From: Pseudomonadota bacterium
Lineage (GTDB): Bacteria; Pseudomonadota; Gammaproteobacteria; Burkholderiales; Sulfuricellaceae
DNA: 55,653 bases
NCBI GenBank assembly: GCA_021801705.1
Contig: JAJYXP010000068.1
Coordinates: 1-55,653 of the forward strand
Direction of reading: 5' to 3'
Shown: in pieces, positions 25,739 to 35,402 of the stretch
How positions within the stretch are numbered: position 1 is the stretch's first letter
How the letters are laid out: every line of letters begins with the position of its first letter
Position numbers and translations under genes: made by a program
The notes under the pieces: generated by a model
The model's input: only the letters and a program-made list of their open reading frames with translations
Told to the model about the DNA's origin: nothing
Database searches by the model: none

Positions 25739-26083
25739 CTATTTCGCCGCCTCGAATTGGACCACCGTGAGGACGCCGTTCACCTTGTCGGCGACGAAGC
25801 GGATCTTGTCGCCTGCCTTCATCTGGCCGAGCCAGGCTGCCTCCTTGACGCGAAAAACCATGGTCATGGCGGGCATGCCGAGATTGGTGAGCGGGCCGTG
25901 GGACAGGGTGACCTTGCCGGCGGATTTGTCCACCTTCTTCACCACGCCGTCGGTCATGGCGGTTTCGGTGCTGGCAGCAGCGTGGCTGCCGGAATGGGCG
26001 CCATGATCACTCTCGGCGTAAGCGGCCGGAAGCGCAAGGACGGAAAGGGCGAAGGTCGTGGCAAGCAGGCGTTTCATTTTCAT
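25739..26083 (-). CDS. cusF: Periplasmic copper chaperone, CusF-like
   Basis: A 114-residue exported protein with a signal peptide (MKMKRLLATTFALSVLALPAAYA) and a His-rich linker. The OB-fold copper site is present as His62, Met73 and Met75 in SHGPLTNLGMPAMTM. In E. coli CusF a tryptophan (NWPEMTM) caps the copper; here that position is Met70. The fused CusF domain at the end of CusB keeps the Trp. The gene is preceded by the DUF411 gene with only a 21-base gap and should be cotranscribed with it. Confidence 0.88.
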   Translation of the reverse strand: MKMKRLLATTFALSVLALPAAYAESDHGAHSGSHAAASTETAMTDGVVKKVDKSAGKVTLSHGPLTNLGMPAMTMVFRVKEAAWLGQMKAGDKIRFVADKVNGVLTVVQFEAAK

Positions 26084-26104
26084 GGGTCTTTCCTTTCTGG
26101 GTGA

Positions 26105-26545
26105 TTAATGACGGGCGAAGATGCGAGGTGTGCCGCCGGATTGGACGAGCAGGGTGTTGTACGGCACGGGGTGTGGGCTTTCCATCCCCGGCGAACCGGG
26201 CGGCATGGAAGGAACGGCCAGCCCGAGCGCCTCGGGTTTCTCGGCCAGCAGGCGCTTGATGTCCCGGGCCGGAACATGGCCCTCGACCACGTAGCCTCCA
26301 ACCTTGGCCGTATGGCAGGCGCCCAGGTTTTCCGGCATGCCGAGCAGCTTGCGCGACGCCGCCAGGTCGGCGACGTCGTGGGTCTTCACCTCAAAGCCGT
26401 TCTGCTTGAGATGCTCCACCCACTTGCCGCAGCAGCCGCAGTATGGGCTCTTGAAGACCTCGACGGTCGGCCGGGCAGCCTCCGCCACGGCGTTGAGCGA
26501 GATGGCAAGTCCCGCAAGGATTGCGGCCAATGTAGAGTGTTTCAT
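26105..26545 (-). CDS. DUF411 periplasmic metal-binding protein
   Basis: A 146-residue exported protein of the DUF411 family, found next to copper resistance genes. A signal peptide is followed by a thioredoxin-like start (TVEVFKSPYCGCCGKWVEHL) with Cys36, Cys38 and Cys39, then ACHTAKVGGYVVEGHVPARDIKRLL. The cysteine cluster probably binds Cu(I); the role (chaperone or reductase-like) is not established. The C-terminal tail MPPGSPGMESPHPVPYNTLL is conserved in the family. It begins 74 bases from an ATTAC-N6-GTAAT palindrome. Confidence 0.87.
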   Translation of the reverse strand: MKHSTLAAILAGLAISLNAVAEAARPTVEVFKSPYCGCCGKWVEHLKQNGFEVKTHDVADLAASRKLLGMPENLGACHTAKVGGYVVEGHVPARDIKRLLAEKPEALGLAVPSMPPGSPGMESPHPVPYNTLLVQSGGTPRIFARH

Positions 26546-26618
26546 CGTCTTTCCCTTTATCGCGTGGCTTGATGCAAGCAGTTTGCCTGAATGCTTCCTG
26601 CCGCGTGCTGACGCACGG

Positions 26619-26634
26619 ATTACTTTTTTGTAAT
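26619..26634. promoter_or_regulatory. CopR/CusR-type operator, copy 2
   Basis: ATTAC-TTTTTT-GTAAT, a perfect inverted repeat with a 6-base spacer. It has the same layout as the copy at 27259-27274 and lies 74 bases upstream of the DUF411 start, between it and the cupredoxin stop. It should control the DUF411-cusF transcript. Confidence 0.65.
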
Positions 26635-26649
26635 GAAGGACCCCAGCCC

Positions 26650-27177
26650 CTACCGCTTGACCACGATCTTCCCTCTCATGCCGGCCTCGAAGTGGCCCGG
26701 CACGAGGCAGGCGAAGTCGAAGGTGCCGGCACGGGTGAACTGCCAGACGATTTCGCCGGTCTTGCCGGGTTCCACCGCCACGGCGTTGGGATCGTCATGC
26801 TCCATCTCCGGGAACTTGCGCATCATCGCGGCGTGTTCCTTGAGTTCGGCAAGAGTGCCGAGCACCATTTCGTGCTTCACCTGGCCGTTGTTGCTGACGG
26901 CGAAGCGGACTGTCTCGCCGCGCTTGATCTCGATGCGCACCGGCGAGTAGCGCATGTCGTCGCCCATCATTACCTCGATGTTGCGAGTCACATTCGCAGG
27001 GCGGCCGGGTTTGCCGAGGCTCACTGCGTGACCGCTTTGCTCTTCATGCTTCATTTCTTGGCCGGCCGGCATCTCGTGCATCTCGCTGCCGTGGGCAAAT
27101 GCCGGTGCGGGCAGGACAACTGCAGTAAAAAAGGCAACTCGCAGCAACGTGGCGCGGATGAACAGTTCATTTTTCAT
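26650..27177 (-). CDS. Periplasmic cupredoxin (type-1 copper protein)
   Basis: A 175-residue exported cupredoxin. I place the start at the ATG at 27177 (MKNELFIRATLL), which begins a signal peptide; longer readings run through the cusR region and are frame shadows. The mature part has a Met/His-rich leader (HGSEMHEMPAGQEMKHEEQ) and a plastocyanin-like fold with type-1 ligands His102, Cys157, His162 and Met167 (KHEMVLG; FACLVPGHFEAGM). Such proteins are common in copper islands, where they may bind or oxidise Cu(I). It is divergent from cusR across a 200-base promoter region containing an operator. Confidence 0.88.
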   Translation of the reverse strand: MKNELFIRATLLRVAFFTAVVLPAPAFAHGSEMHEMPAGQEMKHEEQSGHAVSLGKPGRPANVTRNIEVMMGDDMRYSPVRIEIKRGETVRFAVSNNGQVKHEMVLGTLAELKEHAAMMRKFPEMEHDDPNAVAVEPGKTGEIVWQFTRAGTFDFACLVPGHFEAGMRGKIVVKR

Positions 27178-27258
27178 TTCTATCCCTTGTCGTGATGGCA
27201 AGACAAATCTACGTCTGTTATTTTGTTCTCGGGCATCCAACAAAAAGCTGACTGCACG

Positions 27259-27274
27259 ATTACAAATCTGTAAT
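27259..27274. promoter_or_regulatory. CopR/CusR-type operator, copy 1
   Basis: ATTAC-AAATCT-GTAAT, extended by G and C to a perfect GATTACA/TGTAATC inverted repeat. It lies in the 201-base divergent region between the cupredoxin and cusR, about 104 bases before cusR. It resembles published cop boxes and probably binds CusR. Confidence 0.7.
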
Positions 27275-27378
27275 CTTCGAATAAGGCGGATTCCCGTCAT
27301 GCACAATTTGGAATGCATGAGCTTTGTTGCGAGGGACGATATAAAATCCTCATCGTCGAAGATGAACGAGGTCATACA

Positions 27379-28050
27379 ATGAAGGCTCTGATCGTTGAAG
27401 ACGAAGTCAAGGCCGGTGACTACCTGCGCAAGGGCTTGACCGAGAACGGGTTCGTCGTCGATCTGGCGCGCAACGGCGTGGACGGCCTGCATCTTGCCTC
27501 GACCGGGGACTACGCCGTCATCGTGCTCGACGTGATGCTGCCCGGCATGGATGGCTGGAGCGTGCTGCGCGAACTGCGCAAGGTCAAGGACACCCCGGTG
27601 ATCTTCCTCACCGCGCGCGACGAGGTTGAAGACCGGGTCAAAGGACTGGAGCTCGGTGCGGACGACTATCTGGTCAAGCCCTTCGCCTTTTCCGAACTGC
27701 TCGCCCGGCTGCGTACCCTGTTGCGGCGCGGACGGAACTCGCAAGCGGACGTTTTGCGCATCGCCGATCTGGAACTCGACCCGGTGCGGCGCCGGGTGGT
27801 GCGTGGCGCCGCCCGGATTGATCTCACCGCCAAGGAATTCGCGCTGTTGTACCTGCTGATGCGGCGTCAGGGCGAGGTGCTGTCGCGCACCTTCATCGCC
27901 GAACAGGTGTGGGACATGAATTTCGACAGCGACACCAACGTGGTGGAAGTCGCGATCCGTCGGCTGCGCGCCAAGATGGACGACCCGTTCGAGCAGAAAT
28001 TGCTGCAAACCGTGCGCGGCATGGGGTATGTGCTGGAGGAGCGGGAATGA
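27379..28050 (+). CDS. cusR: Copper-responsive OmpR-type response regulator
   Basis: A 223-residue OmpR-family regulator. The receiver has the acidic pocket (VEDE), the phosphorylation site Asp51 in VLDVMLP, Thr in FLTARDE and Lys in LVKPFAF; the C-terminal winged helix follows ([36 protein letters not shown]). I use the ATG at 27379, with CGAGG 8 bases upstream. Just before it, in the same frame, is KILIVEDE, a second copy of a response-regulator N-terminus. The stop overlaps the cusS start (ATGA). It probably binds the two ATTAC-N6-GTAAT sites. Confidence 0.93.
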   Translation: MKALIVEDEVKAGDYLRKGLTENGFVVDLARNGVDGLHLASTGDYAVIVLDVMLPGMDGWSVLRELRKVKDTPVIFLTARDEVEDRVKGLELGADDYLVKPFAFSELLARLRTLLRRGRNSQADVLRIADLELDPVRRRVVRGAARIDLTAKEFALLYLLMRRQGEVLSRTFIAEQVWDMNFDSDTNVVEVAIRRLRAKMDDPFEQKLLQTVRGMGYVLEERE

Positions 28051-29453
28051 AGCCGGGCTCGCTCACCCTCCGTCTCAGCATCCTGTTCGCGCTCACCACG
28101 GTTCTGCTGCTCGCCGGCATCGGCGCTTATCTCTACCGCTTTCTCGACGTTGAGCTGATGCAGCGGGATCATGCCGAACTGGCCGGCAAGGTGGCGCTTT
28201 TCCGCCATCACCTTGCGGCGGTGAATTCGCTGTCCCAGATCGTCGCCGCGCCCAACGAATTCCGCGATGCCCTCATCGGCAATCCCCACCTGCGCCTTGC
28301 CCTGCTGGACGAGGCCGGCAATGTCCTGCTCTCGTCCGCGGACTGGCGGCCCGGCGCGGAGATATTGAAAGTACCGGTCGCCGCGGACGATATGCCGCAT
28401 GGCGCCGCGATCCAGATGCCGACACCCGGCGACCCCTATCACACCATCGCGGCGTGGGGTGCTTTGGGTGGCAGCGCAGGGGGGCGGGCGCTGATCGTCC
28501 TGTCGCTGGACTCGCGGGAAGCGCAGGGGCTGCTGGCGGAATACCGGCGGGCGCTGTTCGCCGCCATGCTGTTCGGCGGGCTGGCCGCCGCTGCCCTGGG
28601 GTTTTTCACCGCCCGCAACGGCTTGCGGCCGCTACGCCGGATGGCGGAAACGGCCGGCGACATCTCCGCCAGCCGCCTCGACCATCGGCTGGAAGTGGCG
28701 ATCGCCCCGCAGGAGCTGAAGACGCTGGCCGCCGCCTTCAACGCCATGCTGGAGCGCCTGCGGGATTCATTTTCCCGTCTGTCGGATTTTTCTTCCGACC
28801 TGGCCCACGAGCTGCGCACCCCCATCAACAACCTGATGGGGCAGACCCAGGTCGCTCTGTCCCGCACCCGCAGCGCCGAGGAATACCGCGCCGTGCTGGA
28901 GTCGAACCTGGAGGAATATGAGTGGCTGGCGCGCATGATCGGCGACATGCTGTTTCTCGCCAAGGCGGATAACGCCCATGCGCCGCTCAATGCCGAAGAA
29001 ATCGACCTGCGGGCGGAACTGGACAAGGTTGCCGAGTTCTATGAAGCGCTCGCCGACGAGGCCGGCCTGAAAATCGTTTGCACGGGGGAAGGCCGTATCG
29101 TGGCGGACCACATTCTGGCGCAGCGCGCCATCGCCAACCTGTTGTCCAACGCCATCCGCCACACCCCGCCGGGCGGAGAGATTCGCGCAGCCATCGTCGC
29201 GACCGACCGTGCCGTGGAGCTGCGCGTCAGCAACCCCGGCCCCGGTATTCCACCCGAGCACCTGGAAAGAGTTTTCGACCGCTTCTACCAAGTGGATGGC
29301 GCCCGCGAGCGTTCCGACGCGGGGGCGGGGCTGGGGCTCGCCATCGTCAAATCCATCATGCGACTGCACGGCGGCGATGCCAGGGTAGCCAGCGAACCAG
29401 GCCTGCTCACCACTTTTACCCTGCGCTTTTCTGCCGGCGGCGGGCAGGCTTGA
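28047..29453 (+). CDS. cusS: Copper-sensing histidine kinase
   Basis: A 468-residue membrane sensor kinase of the heavy-metal (CusS) type. One N-terminal membrane segment (about 10-30), a periplasmic sensor of about 130 residues, and a second segment (about 170-188) precede HAMP. HisKA has [12 protein letters not shown] with His254; the catalytic domain has the N box ([15 protein letters not shown]) and G boxes ([20 protein letters not shown]). The periplasmic part contains few Met/His clusters, so the metal contact is not obvious. The ATG at 28047 is chosen for its four-base overlap with the cusR stop. Confidence 0.92.
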   Translation: MKPGSLTLRLSILFALTTVLLLAGIGAYLYRFLDVELMQRDHAELAGKVALFRHHLAAVNSLSQIVAAPNEFRDALIGNPHLRLALLDEAGNVLLSSADWRPGAEILKVPVAADDMPHGAAIQMPTPGDPYHTIAAWGALGGSAGGRALIVLSLDSREAQGLLAEYRRALFAAMLFGGLAAAALGFFTARNGLRPLRRMAETAGDISASRLDHRLEVAIAPQELKTLAAAFNAMLERLRDSFSRLSDFSSDLAHELRTPINNLMGQTQVALSRTRSAEEYRAVLESNLEEYEWLARMIGDMLFLAKADNAHAPLNAEEIDLRAELDKVAEFYEALADEAGLKIVCTGEGRIVADHILAQRAIANLLSNAIRHTPPGGEIRAAIVATDRAVELRVSNPGPGIPPEHLERVFDRFYQVDGARERSDAGAGLGLAIVKSIMRLHGGDARVASEPGLLTTFTLRFSAGGGQA

Positions 29454-29572
29454 CGGGGGTTGCGCCGCCCATCCCCTGGTCGGTTATCATTACGAGCGTG
29501 ATTTATACCCTGATTTTATGTGCCGGTGGCTGCATGCTAGAATCGTTTCAGCAAGTTAGCCGGGGACCGTAA

Positions 29573-31051
29573 GTGCTAGAGAAGTACCTGAAATTTTTCA
29601 AGGGTGAAAAGGCCGCTGGTGAAAAGCCCGGTGCCGCGCAGCCGATCGCGGCCAAACCTGCGCGTGCCGCTGCGCCTTCGGCCGCACTGAACAGCGCTGT
29701 TCCCCTGCTCGACGATACCCCGCCCGTCGCCACGGACGAGCTCATCGATACCGGCCACATTGCGGCGGACAAGGTGGTGGCCAGCGTTCTGGAGGTCCAA
29801 ACTACCGGTCAGCGCACCAATGCGGAAAAGCTGCGGCAGAAAATCATCGGGCGCCAGCCGGTGCTTGACCGTTCCCAGCTCATCATCGGCTACGAATTGA
29901 TGTTGCGGAGCAAGATGCTGCCTACCGTCAAGGAGCCCGACGCGGCATTGCAGTTGATGCAGGATGTAGCCCTGATTCAATGCCTGTCCAGGCTTGATAT
30001 CGACCGCCTGCTTGACGACAAGCTCGCTTTCGTCGCCATCTCGTCCGCCATGCTGGAAAATCCGCTGCTGGAGAAATTGCCCTGCAAGGGGATGGTGATT
30101 GTCGTGCGCCCGCACAAGGACAAGCTGGAGGCCAATCTTGCCCGTTGCCGCGAGCTCAAGGTGCTCGGCTACCAGATTGCGCTCGACGATTATGAAGCCA
30201 AGCAGGGCCTGGAGTCGTTTCTGCCCCTGGCCTCGTTTGTTCGGGTGGACGTGACCCGGTTCAACGCCATCGACCTGGGCAAGCTGGTGGATTGCTTTCT
30301 GGACAAGCCCGGACCGCAACTGGTGGCGAAAAACGTGGCGACAGAGGATGATTTCGACGCTTGCTACAAGCTCGGATTTCATCGCTTCGAAGGCAATTAT
30401 TTTACCCGTCTGCGTCCTTCCATGCCGCCGCGCGTCGACAGCGACCGCGTCCGGGTCCTCGAACTGCTCGACAGGGTCAGAAATGAGGAGAACATCTCCC
30501 AACTGGAAGCGGTGTTCAAGCACGATGCCGTGCTTTCCTACAAACTGCTGCGCTACATCAACTCGCCGGTCAACGGTTTCTCGCAGCAGGTCCGCTCCAT
30601 CGCCCACGCACTGGTTATTCTCGGTTACAAGCAGTTGTACCGCTGGCTGACGCTGTTGCTGTTCAGCAGCGGCGTGGTGGATCCGCGCAGCAGGGCGCTG
30701 CTGCAAAATGCCCTGGTTCGTGCGCGCATGATGGAACTGCTGGGTCTGGACAAGCTGCCGCCCGCAGAGCGGGAGGGCTTGTTCATAGTAGGGATTTTCT
30801 CGCTGCTGGATGTTTTGCTGAACATGCCGATGGCCCTGGCGCTGGAGCGGCTGAAGTTGCCCGACCAGGTCACGGCTGCGCTGGCCCGCCGTGAAGGCGT
30901 CTATGCGCCATTCCTTGCGCTTGCCGTCGCTTGCGAGGAGGCGGATCAGAGCGGCATCATCCAGTATGCCGCCGCCAGCGGACTGGATGCCGACGAGGTC
31001 AATATCGCTCAGGTCAATGCGCTGATATGGGCAGAAGAGATCGAGCGCTAG
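29573..31051 (+). CDS. HDOD domain protein with degenerate EAL domain (YuxH type)
   Basis: A 492-residue cytoplasmic signalling protein. An N-terminal linker (about 1-85, Ala/Pro-rich) is followed by an EAL-like domain in which the catalytic EAL is replaced (IIGYELMLRSK), so c-di-GMP hydrolysis is unlikely although binding may remain. The C-terminal half is an HDOD domain (QLEAVFKHDAVLSYKLLRYINSPVNGF). Such YuxH-type proteins are linked to motility and stress signalling. The start is GTG at 29573, since no ATG fits the frame. Its stop TAG lies in the CTAG that begins a REP-type element. Confidence 0.85.
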   Translation: MLEKYLKFFKGEKAAGEKPGAAQPIAAKPARAAAPSAALNSAVPLLDDTPPVATDELIDTGHIAADKVVASVLEVQTTGQRTNAEKLRQKIIGRQPVLDRSQLIIGYELMLRSKMLPTVKEPDAALQLMQDVALIQCLSRLDIDRLLDDKLAFVAISSAMLENPLLEKLPCKGMVIVVRPHKDKLEANLARCRELKVLGYQIALDDYEAKQGLESFLPLASFVRVDVTRFNAIDLGKLVDCFLDKPGPQLVAKNVATEDDFDACYKLGFHRFEGNYFTRLRPSMPPRVDSDRVRVLELLDRVRNEENISQLEAVFKHDAVLSYKLLRYINSPVNGFSQQVRSIAHALVILGYKQLYRWLTLLLFSSGVVDPRSRALLQNALVRARMMELLGLDKLPPAEREGLFIVGIFSLLDVLLNMPMALALERLKLPDQVTAALARREGVYAPFLALAVACEEADQSGIIQYAAASGLDADEVNIAQVNALIWAEEIER

Positions 31052-31154
31052 TTAAAACGACGGTACGTTCTTTGTAGGTGCGAATTCATTCGCACATTTG
31101 GCCGAATGAATTCGGCCCTACAAGAAAATCACGCAAATTCAACATGACTGACTG
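31048..31154. repeat. Composite REP-type element, inverted orientation
   Basis: The same paired palindromes as at 7630-7752 but inverted. The left end is CTAGTT, sharing CTAG with the stop codon of the HDOD gene; the right end (CATGACTGACTG) is shortened and runs into the next repeat. Confidence 0.85.
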
Positions 31155-31155
31155 T

Positions 31156-31200
31156 GTAGGTTGGGTTAGGCGCGGTTTTTTGCGCCGTAACCCAACCTAC
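31156..31200. repeat. Long hairpin GTAGGTTGGGTTA
   Basis: GTAGGTTGGGTTA and TAACCCAACCTAC form a near-perfect stem, extended by GGCGC/GCGCC around a T-rich loop. This hairpin family is widespread in proteobacteria. It lies downstream of pgi and could serve as its transcription stop. A fragment of the CCGCCAAG family follows at about 31204-31235. Confidence 0.7.
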
Positions 31201-31233
31201 ATGTCTTGGCGGTTTCAATAGCCGTTTTCAGGT

Positions 31234-32874
31234 TTATTTGTGCCGCTTGAAGTAATTGATCAGCCCGTTGGTGGATGAGTCGTGGGAAACGATCTGTGCC
31301 TTTCCGGCAAGTTCGGGCAGGATTTTCTGCGCCAGTTGCTTGCCCAGTTCGACCCCCCACTGGTCGAAGGAGTTGACGTTCCAGATTACGCCCTGGACGA
31401 ATATCTTGTGCTCGTAAAGCGCGATCAGCGCGCCCAGCGTCCTCGGGTCGAGCTTCTGGAACAGGATCGAGTTGGTCGGGCTGTTGCCGGGAAACAGCTT
31501 GTGCGGCAGCAGTTCTTTCAGTGCAGCCGCTTCCATGCCGGAAGATTCCAGCTCGGCGCGTGCCTCCCCGGCAGTTTTTCCCTTCATCAGCGCTTCGGTC
31601 TGGGCGAAGAAATTTGACAGCAGGATGGCGTGGTGTTCGCCCAAGGGGTGCTGGCTTTCGACCGGGGCGATAAAATCCGCGGGAATCAGCCGGGTGCCCT
31701 GGTGGATCAACTGGTAGAAGGCATGCTGGCCGTTGGTCCCGGGTTCGCCCCAGATCACCGGGCCGGTGGTGTAGTCCACCAGCTTGCCGTTCCTCGCCAC
31801 GCGCTTGCCGTTGCTTTCCATGTCGAGCTGCTGCAGATAGGCCGGAAAGCGCGCAAGGGATTGATCGTAGGGCAGGACCGCATGGCTGTGGGCATTCCAG
31901 AAATTGGCGTACCACACCCCGAGCAGGGCCATGATCACCGGCATGTTGCTTTCCGGCGGTGCGCTGCAAAAGTGCTCGTCCATTTCGAAAGCGCCTTGCA
32001 GCAGGGCCTCGAAATGATCCATGCCGATGTAAACGGCGATGGGTAATCCGATCGCCGACCACAATGAATAGCGGCCGCCGACCCAGTCCCAGAATTCGAA
32101 CATGTTCCCGGTGTCGATGCCGAATTTTTCGACCTCTTGGGCGTTGGTGGAAACCGCGGCGAAGTGTCGCGCCACCGCCTTTTCGCCGTGCGCCGCGCGG
32201 AGCAGCCAGTCCCTCGCGGAAGCCGCGTTGGTCATGGTTTCCTGGGTGGTGAAGGTTTTCGAGGCGATGATGAACAGGGTGGATTCCGGGTCGAGACGTT
32301 GCAGCGTTTCCGCCAACTGGGTGGCGTCCACGTTGGACACGAAGTGGGCATTGAGCCCGGGTTTGCCGTAGGGTGCGAGCGCCTGGCAGACCATGGCGGG
32401 GCCCAGGTCGGAGCCGCCGATGCCGATGTTGACGATATCCGTGATCGGCTTGCCGGTGTGGCCGCGCCAGCCGCCGTTGCGCACGCTTTCGGAAAATTCG
32501 CGCATCTTGCCCAGCACGCGGCGAACATCCGGCATCACATCCTTGCCCTCTACCCGTACCGGCCGCCTTGAGCGGTTGCGCAGCGCGGTGTGCAGCACGG
32601 CGCGGCCCTCGGTGGCGTTTATTTTTTCGCCGTCGAACATTTTCCTGCGCCAGCCTGCGAGGCCGGCGTGGCGAGCCAGGTCCGTCAGCAATGCGAGCGT
32701 TTCCTCGGTAATGCGGTTCTTGGAGTAATCTAGCAGGATGCCGCAGGCTTCCAGAGAATATTTCTCGAAGCGCTGCGGATCGGCGGCAAACAGTTCACGC
32801 AGGTGGGCCGGTGCAAGTGATTTCTGGTGTGCTTTCAGCGCTTGCCAGGGTTTTGAGCGGGTGAGGGCGGACAT
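31234..32874 (-). CDS. pgi: Glucose-6-phosphate isomerase
   Basis: A 546-residue phosphoglucose isomerase, interconverting glucose-6-P and fructose-6-P in the cytoplasm. Signatures are [28 protein letters not shown], the active-site stretch [20 protein letters not shown] with its catalytic Glu, and the C-terminal [15 protein letters not shown] with the catalytic Lys region. Length matches bacterial Pgi (about 550). It heads the glycogen block and links it with glycolysis/gluconeogenesis. A dispersed repeat fills the gap to glgB. Confidence 0.96.
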   Translation of the reverse strand: MSALTRSKPWQALKAHQKSLAPAHLRELFAADPQRFEKYSLEACGILLDYSKNRITEETLALLTDLARHAGLAGWRRKMFDGEKINATEGRAVLHTALRNRSRRPVRVEGKDVMPDVRRVLGKMREFSESVRNGGWRGHTGKPITDIVNIGIGGSDLGPAMVCQALAPYGKPGLNAHFVSNVDATQLAETLQRLDPESTLFIIASKTFTTQETMTNAASARDWLLRAAHGEKAVARHFAAVSTNAQEVEKFGIDTGNMFEFWDWVGGRYSLWSAIGLPIAVYIGMDHFEALLQGAFEMDEHFCSAPPESNMPVIMALLGVWYANFWNAHSHAVLPYDQSLARFPAYLQQLDMESNGKRVARNGKLVDYTTGPVIWGEPGTNGQHAFYQLIHQGTRLIPADFIAPVESQHPLGEHHAILLSNFFAQTEALMKGKTAGEARAELESSGMEAAALKELLPHKLFPGNSPTNSILFQKLDPRTLGALIALYEHKIFVQGVIWNVNSFDQWGVELGKQLAQKILPELAGKAQIVSHDSSTNGLINYFKRHK

Positions 32875-32899
32875 AAATTTCCTTTACCCTAAATCAAAG

Positions 32900-33049
32900 A
32901 TTAACCACGAATGACACGAATGTTCACGAATGAACACAAATTATTCAAAGGCAAACATCGTGTGGCGCCAAACAGATGGATCTGGCCAACCATGTGTCGC
33001 TGATAATTCGTGAACATTCGTGTTTCATTCGTGCAAATTCGTGGTTAAT
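32900..33049. repeat. Inverted repeat, family TTAACCACGAATTACACGAA, copy 2
   Basis: About 150 bases with inverted TTAACCACGAAT ends and internal CACGAATGTTCACGAAT. It fills the space between the glgB stop and the pgi start, matching the copy between hyfF and hyfG. Confidence 0.8.
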
Positions 33050-33063
33050 CGTTTTTTATAGGT

Positions 33064-35250
33064 TTATTCGGCCAAAGCCAATACGATCCCCGCCAGCGGA
33101 GGTACGGTGATGACGATGGAGTGGGGGTAGCCCATCCATGGGGTGTTCTCGCTGGCAACCCCTGAGCCGTTGCCCAGGTTGGAGCCGCCGTAATAGTGCG
33201 AATCGCTGTTGAAGATCTCGCGGTACGCGCCCGGTTCGGGCACCCCGATGCGGTAACCGAGGCGCGGCACCGGCGTGAAGTTGATCACCACCGCTACGAA
33301 TGAGCCGTCGCTGGCGCGCCGCTGATAGGAAAGTATCGACTGGTCGGCATCGTGGCAATCGATCCAGGCGAAGCCCTCGAAGGTGAAGTCGAGCTGGTGC
33401 AGGGCGGGCAGTTCAAGGTAGAGGCGGTTGAGGTCGCGCGACAGGCTTTGCACGCCCTGGTGCCAGTCCCGCTCCAGCAGTTCCCATTCCAATCCCCAGC
33501 CCACTTGCCATTCCCGCCCCTGGGCGAATTCGTTGCCCATGAAATTGAGCTTCTTGCCGGGGTAGGTCATCTGATAGGTGAACAGCAGCCGCAGGTTGGC
33601 GAATTTCTGCCAGGTGTCGCCCGGCATCTTGTCGAGCAGGGAGTGCTTGCCGTGCACCACCTCATCGTGGGAAAACGGCAGCACGAAGTTTTCGGTGTAG
33701 GCGTAGAGCTGGCCGAAGGTGAGTTCGTTGTGATGGAAGCGGCGATGCACCGGGTCGTGTTGCATGTAGTAGAGGGTGTCGTTCATCCAGCCCATGTTCC
33801 ACTTCATCGAGAAGCCCAGCCCGCCGAGATAGACCGGGCGCGAAACCATGGGCCAGGAGGTGGATTCCTCGGCGAAGGTGAGGGCGCCGGGGAACTCGTC
33901 GTGCACCATGATGTTGAGTTCTCGCAGGAATTCTATGGCTTCGAGGTTTTCCCGTCCGCCGTACTTGTTCGGCAGCCATTCGCCGGCTTTGCGCGAATAG
34001 TCTAGGTAGAGCATGGAGGCGACCGCATCCACGCGCAATCCGTCGAGATGGAGTTCTTCCAGCCAATAATGCGCGCTGGACAGGAGGAAGCTTTTTACCT
34101 CGTGCCGGCCATAGTTGAAGATGTGGGTGCCCCAGTCGATATGCAGACCTAAACGCGGGTCTTCGTGCTCGTACAGCGCAGTGCCGTCGAAATGGGCGAG
34201 CGCCCAGGCATCCTGGGGGAAGTGGGCCGGCACCCAGTCGAGGATGACGCCGATCCCGGCCTGGTGGCAGGCATCGACGAAAGCGCGCAGTCCGTCCGGC
34301 GAGCCGTGGCGGGAAGTCGGGGCGAAGTAGCCGGTGGTTTGATAGCCCCAGGATTCGTCGAGCGGGTGCTCGGAAACCGGCAGCAGCTCGATGTGGGTGT
34401 AGCCCATCCCCTTGACGTAGGGGACCAGGCTCTCTGCCAGTTCGCCCCAGGTGTAGAAGCGCCCGTCCGTGTGCCTACGCCACGAGCCTGCATGGATCTC
34501 GTAGATATTGAACGGCGCGTGCAGCCAGTCGAGGTTTTTGCGTTTTTCCAGCCAGGCGCCATCCTGCCACGTGTGGTTGCGCGGTGCGGTGACCCGCGAG
34601 GCGGTGCTGGGGCGCAATTCGAATTCCCGTGCATAAGGGTCGGCCTTGACCACCACCTGGCCGCTGGCGCGGTTGCGGATTTCGAACTTGTACAGGCTGC
34701 CGGGGAACAGCCCGGGGACGAACAATTCCCACACCCCGCTTGAGCCAAGGTTGCGCATCGGATGGATGCGCCCATCCCAGCGGTTGAAGTCGCCCACCAC
34801 GCTGACACGTTCGGCGTTCGGCGCCCATACCGCGAAGCGCACGCCCGCGATGCCGAGGCTTTCCATGGGCTGCGCCCCCAGCATGCGATAGCCCTGGTAG
34901 AGCCGGCCTTCGCCGAAAAGGTAAAGATCCTGCTCGCTGAGGGTGCTGGGAAAGACGTAGGGATCGTGGCCTTCACGCAATTTTCCGTTTTCCATGTGGC
35001 GCAGCAGGTAAGGTGCGGGCGGCGCTTCCTTGTCCTGCCACTCGAACAGGCCATGCGGATGCGTTTTTTTCATTTCTGCCCAGCCAAGAGTGCCTTGCAG
35101 CCAGAGCTTTTCGGTGAATGGCGCAAATACCCGTACAGTCCAGGTGTCGCCGGTCTTGTGGCCGCCGAGGAAAGAGAAAGGGTCATGCAACCGGGCTTGA
35201 AGCAGGGCTTTCAGGGACGCGTTGACTTTCATGGGGATGTCTGTTTCCAT
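33064..35250 (-). CDS. glgB: 1,4-alpha-glucan branching enzyme
   Basis: A 728-residue GH13 branching enzyme that makes alpha-1,6 branches in glycogen. N-terminal CBM48 modules ([42 protein letters not shown]-like) precede the catalytic barrel with [21 protein letters not shown] (nucleophile Asp), [10 protein letters not shown] (acid Glu) and FSHDEVVHG. The length is usual for bacterial GlgB. The start could also be the ATG six codons later (MKVNASLK). It is divergent from glgC and probably shares its promoter region. No glgA or glgP is in the window. Confidence 0.96.
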   Translation of the reverse strand: METDIPMKVNASLKALLQARLHDPFSFLGGHKTGDTWTVRVFAPFTEKLWLQGTLGWAEMKKTHPHGLFEWQDKEAPPAPYLLRHMENGKLREGHDPYVFPSTLSEQDLYLFGEGRLYQGYRMLGAQPMESLGIAGVRFAVWAPNAERVSVVGDFNRWDGRIHPMRNLGSSGVWELFVPGLFPGSLYKFEIRNRASGQVVVKADPYAREFELRPSTASRVTAPRNHTWQDGAWLEKRKNLDWLHAPFNIYEIHAGSWRRHTDGRFYTWGELAESLVPYVKGMGYTHIELLPVSEHPLDESWGYQTTGYFAPTSRHGSPDGLRAFVDACHQAGIGVILDWVPAHFPQDAWALAHFDGTALYEHEDPRLGLHIDWGTHIFNYGRHEVKSFLLSSAHYWLEELHLDGLRVDAVASMLYLDYSRKAGEWLPNKYGGRENLEAIEFLRELNIMVHDEFPGALTFAEESTSWPMVSRPVYLGGLGFSMKWNMGWMNDTLYYMQHDPVHRRFHHNELTFGQLYAYTENFVLPFSHDEVVHGKHSLLDKMPGDTWQKFANLRLLFTYQMTYPGKKLNFMGNEFAQGREWQVGWGLEWELLERDWHQGVQSLSRDLNRLYLELPALHQLDFTFEGFAWIDCHDADQSILSYQRRASDGSFVAVVINFTPVPRLGYRIGVPEPGAYREIFNSDSHYYGGSNLGNGSGVASENTPWMGYPHSIVITVPPLAGIVLALAE

Positions 35251-35277
35251 TTTAGGGTGAAAGGCGAATACTCTAAA

Positions 35278-35326
35278 ATTATAACGGCTGCAGCCCTCCT
35301 TGAGGGGAGTTTCAATCTGTTATAAT
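35278..35326. promoter_or_regulatory. Divergent -10 boxes between glgB and glgC
   Basis: TATAAT occurs on the minus strand at 35278-35283 (toward glgB) and on the plus strand at 35321-35326 (toward glgC). Candidate -35 elements are weak: TTGAGG at 35300 has only a 15-base spacer. The two start points would be close, so the genes could be co-regulated. Confidence 0.4.
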
Positions 35327-35402
35327 AAAATCGCATAAATATTGAACATGGGTGGAGCCTCAACGGGTCTTGCCGTTTCCATAAAGAAGAGAGAGGTTGT
35401 TC

